This document shows positions 57,990-64,000 of a DNA stretch of 64,000 nucleotides, in pieces. The notes under the pieces are model-generated. The model had not been told where the DNA came from and did not search any database. It saw only the letters and a program-made list of their open reading frames with translations. The stretch is taken from the NCBI RefSeq assembly GCF_004167665.1, contig NZ_SEWE01000001.1, forward strand, positions 62,001-126,000. Direction: 5' to 3'. Numbering within the stretch: the first letter of the stretch is position 1; each line of letters opens with the position of its first letter. A program made the translations under genes and the position numbers. The stretch comes from Hymenobacter persicinus. GTDB taxonomy: Bacteria > Bacteroidota > Bacteroidia > Cytophagales > Hymenobacteraceae.

Positions 57990-60572
57990 TCATCGCTCCA
58001 GCTGCGGAGCAACCTCTTGGCTCACCTGGCTGTGCCGGGCTGCCGCCTGCCGCTCAGCCCGGTCGCTGCCGTGCTCGACTACGTGGTTGCCTACCTGCCG
58101 GCCCGCGGCATCGAGTGCCTGACTCACCTGGGCTATTTCGGGCTGGTCGATGCGGTACGACACCTTCATTTCCGAGTGCCGAATGCCTTCCGCATCCACG
58201 GTGCTTTGCACTTCGCCGGCTTTCGCGCCGCTGGCGGTGAGGGCTGCCTGCACGGCCTCGGCCTGGCCCCGCTCACCGGGGGAGCTGGCCGGCTCGTCCA
58301 CCCGGATGATTACCAGCTTCTCGCTGCCCGGGGCACTGGGCCCCGCCGCGGGCATGTCACCCGTGGTGGCCTCGACACCGGGCTTAACGGCCACGTCCAA
58401 GCTACGGTCCCGGTTGTGGGGCTGGATGGCCGCGGCTTCAGCCGCCAGTTGCCGGGCCGCGCGGTCCGCCTCGGGCTCCACGACGCTAACGCCCGCATAC
58501 TGCGCCTTTCCGGCCGCGGCGCGGGCAGTGGTGTTGGTTACGATGGCGTGGATGATGGCAATGTCGGGCTGGTCGTTGCGGTAGGTCATGTCGAATTCCG
58601 CCCGGCGGATGCCTTGCTCATCCACGGTGCTGCGCACCTGGCTGGTTTGCATGGAATAGCCGGAATTATCCAGAATGGCTTTCCAGGCCTCCGCCCGGCC
58701 GGTCGTATTGGGTTCCAACTCATCCACTGTCCAAGTCGCTGTTTTGGCCTCAGTAGGCGAAGCCGTGGGCAAGCGGACGCCCGCGGCAGCCTCCGCGTAG
58801 CGGGCCCTCTCGCGTAAGTCCTCCCGCTCGGCTTCGTCGACTTTGCGGCCCGCCGGCGGGGGGTTGTCGTGGATATACTCCTTCAGCAGCACCAAGCCAG
58901 CGTCTTTGGCGTGCACAAACTGCGCGGTGTGCTCCGCCGCTTCCTGCTCGCTGCGGTAGGAGCGGGCAGGGCGCTGCTCAGCTTCTGCCGCAGTGGCCCC
59001 CAGGACAGTCTGAAAGTGTGTGTCGTCCTGTTCCCGCCCCTGCTGCGCTTCCGGGCTGCTCTCCTGCTCGCGACGGGCCTGGCGCTCAGCCTCCCGCTGC
59101 TCCCGCTCCTGGCGCTGGGCTTCGGCCAGCCGCTGCTGGCGCTCCGATTCCTGCTGCTGCTCCTCGCGCTGGGCCGCCGCGCGAATCTGCTCCGCGCTCA
59201 GCCCTTGCGCCGTGTACTCCAGCTCCTTGTTGAAGTCCTTGGCCAGCGGGTAGTCCACCCGCAGAAAGGCCTCCTGTTGGCGCTCGGCCGCGGGCCGCAG
59301 CTGCTCGCGCTGCCGGTAGAGCTCCTGGGCCACCACCTCCAGCTGGGCCGTGTCGGCGCGGGCCACGGTCAGGCGCACGATGGTGGCCTGCTCGGTGCTG
59401 CGCTGCACTTCCACGGCCAGCGAAGGGCCGTCCTGCTGCGTCTGGTTGATTTTTTCCACCCGCTCGCTGAGCTGCTGCACCTGGCCGGCACCCTGCTCGG
59501 CCGAGTCGTGGTGAAACGTCACCTTCAGGCTGGTGTGGTACTTGTCGCTGGTGGCGTGCCACTCGACCGGCCGGGAGGCCTCGCGGTAGGCTTCCTGCTC
59601 GGCCACGGGCACCAAGGGGCGGGCCGGCTGCAGTTCGTTGAGGTAATTGATGTTGAACTGCCGGCCGCCGGCGTCGCGGTCATTGGCCAATACGACCTCC
59701 TGAGGCTGCTGCTTGTCAATGACCCGCTGAATCAGGGCTACCTGGGCCTCGGTGGGCGTGCCGCTGGTGGCAATGTAGAGCGTGTTCTTGGGGTCCTGCC
59801 CGTGCCTGAGCTGGAAGTGGGACAGCGAGTCGATGGCTGATTCGCTCACCACCACGCGCTCCACCGGCGTGTCCTTACCGGCGGTGGGGTGCGACACCCA
59901 GATGCCGTTTTTGGGCAGCGGCAGCAGGCTTTTGTAGTGCTCGTTCTTCTGCTCCACGCTGGCCAGCCCGTGCTCGTTGTAGAGCGGGAAGGCCGTGTTC
60001 TTGTGCTCGTTCTGCTGCGCCGTGAAGATGCGTCCCTGGAAGGCGGGGCTGTCGAGCGTGGCATCGGTAATGCCGCGCCCGTGCAGGTAGCTGCGGTCGG
60101 TGAGTTCTTTCTTGACGCCCAGCACCTCGGAAATCAGCCGCGTGCGTCGCTCTTCCTCGGCCTGCCGGGCCTGCTCCGGGTCGCCCACGGGCAGGCCATT
60201 CAGCCGCGCGGAGTCGGGCGGGGTGGCGTACTGAGTAGGATACTGGCGGGCCGGAGCCGGTGCGCCGTCGAGGTACTCGCGCAGCTGCTGGCGCACCTGG
60301 CCCAGGTTGAGGCCGTGGCCGTCGCCGCCCCGGGTCTTGGCAAAGTCGATGATGGAGCCCGCGTCGCGGTCGTCGCCGGTGTTCAGGTACACCTGGTGGT
60401 CGCCCTTGCGGGTGACGATGACGTGCTCGTCGTCCTTGACCAGGTGGTGCCAGTCGCCGCGGCGGCTTTCCTTCTTGATGGTGTAGCCTTGGCGCTGGGC
60501 GTAGTCAACCAGGTCGATGTCGCGCTTGAAGCGGTCGAGTTCGGTGGGGTCGTTTTCCCGGGGTGCGTTCAT
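57990..60572 (-). CDS. Toprim/DUF3991-type mobile-element protein with repeated C-terminal domain
   Basis: 860 residues from ATG 60572 (MNAPRENDPTELDRF); an upstream ATG at 60608 is possible. The N terminus (KRDIDLVDYAQRQGYTIKKE, GSIIDFAKTRGGDG) matches the DUF3991/primase-like region. The toprim core is ERVVVSESAIDSLSHFQL and EVVLANDRDAGGRQFN, giving the E...DxD layout. A Gln/Glu/Arg-rich coiled-coil follows (about 470-540). The C-terminal third holds two related repeats: VRSTVDEQGIRRAEF...YRNDQPDIA and VQSTVDAEGIRHSEM...YRIDQPEIA. Such proteins accompany conjugative plasmids and elements, probably in DNA processing or leading-region replication. Confidence 0.78.
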   Translation of the reverse strand: MNAPRENDPTELDRFKRDIDLVDYAQRQGYTIKKESRRGDWHHLVKDDEHVIVTRKGDHQVYLNTGDDRDAGSIIDFAKTRGGDGHGLNLGQVRQQLREYLDGAPAPARQYPTQYATPPDSARLNGLPVGDPEQARQAEEERRTRLISEVLGVKKELTDRSYLHGRGITDATLDSPAFQGRIFTAQQNEHKNTAFPLYNEHGLASVEQKNEHYKSLLPLPKNGIWVSHPTAGKDTPVERVVVSESAIDSLSHFQLRHGQDPKNTLYIATSGTPTEAQVALIQRVIDKQQPQEVVLANDRDAGGRQFNINYLNELQPARPLVPVAEQEAYREASRPVEWHATSDKYHTSLKVTFHHDSAEQGAGQVQQLSERVEKINQTQQDGPSLAVEVQRSTEQATIVRLTVARADTAQLEVVAQELYRQREQLRPAAERQQEAFLRVDYPLAKDFNKELEYTAQGLSAEQIRAAAQREEQQQESERQQRLAEAQRQEREQREAERQARREQESSPEAQQGREQDDTHFQTVLGATAAEAEQRPARSYRSEQEAAEHTAQFVHAKDAGLVLLKEYIHDNPPPAGRKVDEAEREDLRERARYAEAAAGVRLPTASPTEAKTATWTVDELEPNTTGRAEAWKAILDNSGYSMQTSQVRSTVDEQGIRRAEFDMTYRNDQPDIAIIHAIVTNTTARAAAGKAQYAGVSVVEPEADRAARQLAAEAAAIQPHNRDRSLDVAVKPGVEATTGDMPAAGPSAPGSEKLVIIRVDEPASSPGERGQAEAVQAALTASGAKAGEVQSTVDAEGIRHSEMKVSYRIDQPEIAQVSQALDAAGRQVGNHVVEHGSDRAERQAAARHSQVSQEVAPQLER

Positions 60573-60659
60573 GGGGTGGGCTGGGGAAGTGGAGCCGGAC
60601 AGCTCCATCTCCTTGCCAGCACCCGGCGGCCGGGCCCCAAGCAGGAAAGCTATCCGGGG

Positions 60660-61046
60660 TTAGGGGGTGGACGGCGAACTAGCGGCCCGCTGCGCGGCCG
60701 CGTCGAAGAAGGCCAGCTGCTCGCGGAATTGGGCTAGTAGCTCGCTACTGCCGAACACGTACTGGTTGGCGCCGCTGCCGATGTCGATGCGCACGATTTC
60801 CGTGGGCACGCCCAGCGCGCGCAGCACCCGTTGCACGAGGCGCGGCTCGTCGCGCTTGAGCTTGCCGTTCTTCAGGTTGACGACGTTGGTATAAGTCAGG
60901 CCATGCTGGGCACAAAAAGCGGTTAACTCGCCCTGGGGAAGGGCCTTAAGACGAAACTGAACGTAGCGCAGGCACTCGGTGTAGGGCGCGGACAGGCTAA
61001 GGTCAGGAAACCCCAACGGGGCGGAAACGTGGTCGGATGGTACCAT
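60660..61046 (-). CDS. Small HTH regulator of the mobile element
   Basis: 128 residues from ATG 61046 (MVPSDHVSAPLGFPDLS); the open frame extends to 61229 but crosses a perfect palindrome and lacks protein character. The HTH-like centre is LPQGELTAFCAQHGLTYTNV with VNLKNGKLKRDEPRLVQRVL, a Cro/lambda-repressor type pattern. The C-terminal part (EIVRIDIGSGANQYVFGSSE, AQFREQLAFFD) may mediate dimerisation. It is divergent from the transfer-gene region and may regulate it or itself. Confidence 0.65.
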   Translation of the reverse strand: MVPSDHVSAPLGFPDLSLSAPYTECLRYVQFRLKALPQGELTAFCAQHGLTYTNVVNLKNGKLKRDEPRLVQRVLRALGVPTEIVRIDIGSGANQYVFGSSELLAQFREQLAFFDAAAQRAASSPSTP

Positions 61047-61083
61047 GCGAAGAAGGGCACACTGCTGGGGCAGTGGGGGTGAA

Positions 61084-61098
61084 GTATCGGAGCGATAC
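61084..61098. promoter_or_regulatory. Perfect palindrome upstream of the HTH regulator
   Basis: GTATCG-GAG-CGATAC, 38 bases before ATG 61046 on the minus strand. It is a candidate autoregulatory operator. Confidence 0.55.
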
Positions 61099-61241
61099 CC
61101 CAAAGGACGCATATCGGGCTTAGAAGCCGCAACGCTATCGGGGAAAAACTCAAATCTTCTACCTCCCACCGGCCTCGTCGCCGAAACCGGCAGGCTGCTG
61201 CTTCGCTGGTAGGCGCTACATACGGCCAAGTATTTTTTAAG

Positions 61242-61263
61242 TTTTCACTAACTTTTTACTAAC
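61242..61263 (+). repeat. Two tandem 11-base repeats before the transfer genes
   Basis: TTTTCACTAAC and TTTTTACTAAC follow each other directly, differing at one base. They lie 32 bases before ATG 61295, in an AT-rich stretch that probably holds the promoter for the plus-strand transfer operon. Confidence 0.6.
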
Positions 61264-61294
61264 ACTATCGCGCTTCCTGCCGTAAGGGGCCGGT

Positions 61295-61975
61295 ATGCGT
61301 TCCGGAATACTCTTATTGGCGGTGATACTGGCCCTGGGCGCCCTGGCGGCGCTGCTGTGGTGGCGCTTCAAGGGCCCCGGCAAGCCCGTTGCGCCAGTGG
61401 CCGCGCTGGCGACCCGGAACCACCATTCGCTGCGCACCTTCCACTACGAAACTGCCGCGGCCGCCCAAGCCGCCGAGAAAGCTGCTACCACCGACGTCGG
61501 AGAAGCCCTGGCCCGTCTGCTTCCCAAAGAAGACCTGGCCGTTCCAGAATCTGTGCAATCTGCCGAAGAAGCGGCAGCAGCAGTTGTGGTCGACAGTTCG
61601 GAACCGCTTTTGGAAGAGCCGGAAGAAGCCACGCAGGATGTGCCCGCAGAAGATGCCCCCCGCCCGTCCTCCATTCGCCACGCAGCCGGCGCGTTGGCAT
61701 CCCTGCTCGATGCGCAGGAAGGTGCTGCCACGCCCCTCGCGCCAACTCCAGAGCCAACAGCGGAAGCGGACGAGGAACCGGCCGAGGCCCTCTTCCACAA
61801 TCCCCTCACCGCGCCGGCCCCGACGGCCAACGACCAGGCCAACCGCGCCGCCGAAATCGCCCTGCGCCAGCAGCGCCGCGCCCGCATGAGCGCGGATGCC
61901 GCCGCCCAGCGTGCCGCACTCAGCAGCCTGTTTCCCGGCGCCGGCAGCCCCATCCCCACCGCCAAGCCCTCTTAA
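61295..61975 (+). CDS. Membrane-anchored acidic protein of the conjugation module
   Basis: 226 residues. One N-terminal helix (ILLLAVILALGALAALLWW) is followed by an Ala/Glu/Pro-rich, largely disordered region (ESVQSAEEAAAAVVVDSSEP) and a basic helical tail (ALRQQRRARMSADAAAQRAA). No family is recognised. It begins the plus-strand operon that continues with TraE, TraF and TraG, 58 bases before traE, and may be a transfer-complex accessory. Confidence 0.6.
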   Translation: MRSGILLLAVILALGALAALLWWRFKGPGKPVAPVAALATRNHHSLRTFHYETAAAAQAAEKAATTDVGEALARLLPKEDLAVPESVQSAEEAAAAVVVDSSEPLLEEPEEATQDVPAEDAPRPSSIRHAAGALASLLDAQEGAATPLAPTPEPTAEADEEPAEALFHNPLTAPAPTANDQANRAAEIALRQQRRARMSADAAAQRAALSSLFPGAGSPIPTAKPS

Positions 61976-62033
61976 CTGCCACACCTGCTTTTCGGGGAGA
62001 TAAGCACCCTGTTTCCACCTATTACCCCTTTCT

Positions 62034-62453
62034 ATGCTAACTCACTTCTTTTCCCGGGCCCGTACCCACGCCGCAACGGCCACTGAAACCCTGCACTCGC
62101 TGGCGGCTGCCGGCCACACCTACCAGCCCTCTAAAGCCGAGCAGCGCGTCGCGGCCCTGCTGACTACCCTGGCCCTGGCTACCAGCCCGGCCCGCGCCCA
62201 GTTGGGCGGCGGGGGTGCCGCGGCCGCGCTCGAAGGCGTGCAGGAAACCGTGGTGGGCATCGTGCAGGTCATTTTCGCTATCGTGCTCATCGTGGGCCTG
62301 ATTCGCGTGGTGATGAAGTTCGTGCAGGGCGCCCCGGATGCGCTGGGCTCCCTGGGCTGGCTGGTAGGCGGCGTGATTCTCTGGTTCGGCTTCCAGCTCT
62401 TCAAGGACGATTTGGTCAGCGCCGTGGGCGGGGGCGACGGAGGCGTACGCTAA
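62034..62453 (+). CDS. traE: TraE-like DUF4134 pilin-type conjugation protein
   Basis: 139 residues. The N-terminal ~50 residues include a possible export region (VAALLTTLALATSPARAQLG), followed by Gly/Ala-rich GGGGAAAALEGVQETVVG. Two helices follow (VQVIFAIVLIVGLIRVVMKF and LGWLVGGVILWFGFQLF). This is the TraE/VirB2-like layout of Bacteroidota conjugative elements. It should form part of the transfer channel or pilus. traF follows 7 bases later. Confidence 0.85.
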   Translation: MLTHFFSRARTHAATATETLHSLAAAGHTYQPSKAEQRVAALLTTLALATSPARAQLGGGGAAAALEGVQETVVGIVQVIFAIVLIVGLIRVVMKFVQGAPDALGSLGWLVGGVILWFGFQLFKDDLVSAVGGGDGGVR

Positions 62454-62460
62454 GCTCGCC

Positions 62461-62790
62461 ATGCGCTCCTACAAATCCATCGAGCGGCCCGCGCAGGTGC
62501 TGGGCATGAACATCCAGGACCTGGGCATCATGGTCGGCCTGTTCATCGGCTCGGTGCTGCTGCTGGGCTTCCTGGGCATGGCCGTCAGGATTCCGCGCCT
62601 GGTGTACCTGCTCGTTATCCTCGTCGAGCTGGGCCTGATTCTGGGCCTGCGCTACCTGAGCAAGCGGCAGGCGCCCGGCTTTCTGATGGGCTGGCTCTCC
62701 TTCACCTTCATCCAGCCCCGCCGCCTGGCGGTGGGGCCCCTTCCCACTCCTTCCACCCATGACCAAAAAGCCCAAAACGGCCGCGTTTAA
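62461..62790 (+). CDS. traF: TraF-like DUF4133 inner-membrane conjugation protein
   Basis: 109 residues. It starts MRSYKSIERPAQVLGMNIQD and has two helices (LGIMVGLFIGSVLLLGFLGM; LVYLLVILVELGLILGLRYL), the DUF4133/VirB3-like pattern that follows TraE in Bacteroidota. The C-terminal tail overlaps the traG start by 32 bases. Confidence 0.85.
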   Translation: MRSYKSIERPAQVLGMNIQDLGIMVGLFIGSVLLLGFLGMAVRIPRLVYLLVILVELGLILGLRYLSKRQAPGFLMGWLSFTFIQPRRLAVGPLPTPSTHDQKAQNGRV

Positions 62791-64000
62791 GGCCGTGATG
62801 CCCGTGCACAGCTTCGAGGGCGACAAGGTGGTCTTCAAGGACGGCCGCGTCGCGGTGGGCTTCCGCGTGGAGCCCGCCGAGATGGAAAGCTGGACCTCGG
62901 ACGACTACGACGCCTTCCAGACCGCACTGGTGGGCGTGCTGCGCCCCCTGCCGGTGGGCACCATCGTGCAGAAAACCGATGTCTACTACGACCGGCCCTA
63001 CCGCGAGGACAAAACCCAGCAGACCTACTTCGAGAACAAGATGAACAAGCACTTCTTCGAGCGGCTCGTGCTGTTCCAGAAGTCCTACCTGTTCCTCTCG
63101 TTTGCGCCGGTGGCCGTCAAGTCGCCCAAGACCAACGCCGTGAATGCGCTGGTGGCCCGCGCCGGCGAGGCCGTGCTTAAGAACCCCTTTGCCCAGCTGG
63201 TGCACACGCTCGAAGTGGCCGAGAGCGGCGCCGTCGAATTCATTCAGGGCCTCAAGAACCTGGGCGGCGTGACCTTCGAGCGGCTGCAAAGCGAAGAGAT
63301 TCACCAGCTCTACCTGCAGTACTTCAACCTCAACTTCGACGGCCAGCCCACCCGGCAGGAGCGCGAAATCGGCAACGACCTGGGCACCTTCAGCGTGGGC
63401 GAGCACAAGGTAAATGTCCTGTCGATGGTGGGTCAGGGCTCCGACGCCTACCCGGCCGTGCGCAACAGCTACGGGGTAACCGCCCCGATGCTCTACCCGC
63501 TTACTCACATCCTGCAGTGCCCGCACGTGCTCACCCAGGCGCTGCTGATTCAGGATACCCGCGCCGAGCTCAGCTCGCTGGATACCGACCGCAAGCTCAA
63601 CGCCTCGCTCTCGTTTCTGGCCACGCAGGACAACCACCTGCGGGCGGCTGAAGTCGAGGAGTTCACCGCCGAGGTGCGAGCCGAGAACAAGCAGATTGTG
63701 GGCCTGCACCTCTCGTGCGTGCTCTGGGACACGAACGATACCAGCCGGCGCGAGAACGTGGAGCGGGCCACGGCCGCCTTTCGCTACATGTTCGGCACGG
63801 AAAGCGTGGTGGAAAGCTACCTGGCCCTGCCCGTATTCTTCGGCCTGCTGCCCGGCAACGCCTGGCAGGTGCCGGACCGCTGGCTGACGAGCACCGCCGA
63901 CCGCGGCGCCTGCTATACCCACTGGACGGCCACCTACAAAACCGACCCGGTGGGGGAGTACCTGACCGACCGGTTCCGCAACCTAGTGCAGGTAAACCTG
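62759..64000 (+). CDS. traG: TraG conjugation ATPase (VirB4-like), 3' end beyond the window
   Basis: The frame starts at ATG 62759 (MTKKPKTAAFKAVMPVHSFE) and is open to the window end, 414 codons. The visible N-terminal region (DGRVAVGFRVEPAEMESWTS, KNKMNKHFFER-type block ENKMNKHFFERLVLFQKSYL, EREIGNDLGTFSVGEHKVNV) matches Bacteroidota TraG, whose ATPase motifs lie further on. It powers transfer-channel assembly at the inner membrane. The overlap with traF implies coupled translation. Confidence 0.88.
   Translation, partial: MTKKPKTAAFKAVMPVHSFEGDKVVFKDGRVAVGFRVEPAEMESWTSDDYDAFQTALVGVLRPLPVGTIVQKTDVYYDRPYREDKTQQTYFENKMNKHFFERLVLFQKSYLFLSFAPVAVKSPKTNAVNALVARAGEAVLKNPFAQLVHTLEVAESGAVEFIQGLKNLGGVTFERLQSEEIHQLYLQYFNLNFDGQPTRQEREIGNDLGTFSVGEHKVNVLSMVGQGSDAYPAVRNSYGVTAPMLYPLTHILQCPHVLTQALLIQDTRAELSSLDTDRKLNASLSFLATQDNHLRAAEVEEFTAEVRAENKQIVGLHLSCVLWDTNDTSRRENVERATAAFRYMFGTESVVESYLALPVFFGLLPGNAWQVPDRWLTSTADRGACYTHWTATYKTDPVGEYLTDRFRNLVQVNL

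Noticed and set aside
1..64000. CRISPR arrays, tRNA or rRNA genes, insertion sequences
   Set aside because: No regularly spaced repeats, cloverleaf-like gene, rRNA segment or transposase reading frame was recognised. A covariance-model scan would be needed to exclude a tRNA.

Overview
The window looks like an accessory region, either a large plasmid or an integrated conjugative element, from a high-GC member of the Bacteroidota, most likely Hymenobacter or a close relative. The basis is uniformly GC-rich coding DNA, Bacteroidota-type tra genes (DUF4134, DUF4133 and TraG proteins), several TAnnTTTG-type promoters, TonB-receptor and imelysin operons, and copper families typical of the phylum (HYC_CC_PP, DUF305, DUF6122, DUF4396). 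No tRNA, rRNA, CRISPR array or insertion sequence was seen. The genus is an inference from gene content.

Layout. 1-6.1 kb: the end of a bestrophin, a His-rich protein, a degenerate DUF305-like lipoprotein, an L,D-transpeptidase converging on and overlapping an LpxR-type lipid A deacylase, and some decayed DNA. 6.1-12.3 kb: a toxin/defence-like block on the minus strand (hipBA with a clear operator, a three-gene unit of a DUF4209 protein with a HEPN-like motif plus two small unknown proteins, and a HhH/PD-(D/E)XK nuclease-like gene). 12.4-18.1 kb: a copper block on the minus strand (copA, cupredoxin, HMA-AraC regulator, then DUF305, DUF6122 and DUF4396). 18.3-37.9 kb: a long plus-strand metal-efflux array with two RND systems, metal-binding lipoproteins and a second HMA-AraC regulator. 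The second RND pump gene is split into two ORFs and has two different adaptor subunits. 38.0-47.8 kb: a non-canonical CsoR-like repressor, thiol-rich small proteins, a Csp copper-storage protein, an HMA protein, a Met-rich DUF2231 protein and a multicopper oxidase carrying a CopB-like C-terminal domain. This stretch is interrupted by a lower-GC RecQ-like helicase-nuclease pair at 39.7-42.6 kb. 48-56 kb: a MORN-like secreted protein and an iron-uptake-type operon (DUF4856, imelysin, HTTM, TonB receptor). 56.3-57.9 kb: a second DUF305/DUF6122 pair. 58-64 kb: a conjugation module (toprim/DUF3991 protein, small HTH regulator, TraE, TraF and the start of TraG).

How the genes work together. CopA, the HMA protein and Csp would handle cytoplasmic Cu(I). 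The RND systems with their TolC-like and HMBD-bearing adaptors would export periplasmic metal. The multicopper oxidase, cupredoxin, DUF305 and Met/His-rich proteins would oxidise or bind metal in the envelope. A related long DNA motif lies upstream of copA, both DUF305-DUF6122 pairs, csp, a membrane-protein gene, the HMA gene and, more weakly, the DUF2231-multicopper-oxidase operon. This suggests one shared regulon. The unusual HMA-AraC fusion regulators are the best candidates for controlling it.

The parts most worth following up are this motif with its HMA-AraC regulators, the helicase-nuclease pair with an unknown partner, and the DUF4209 three-gene unit with three palindromic decamers upstream.
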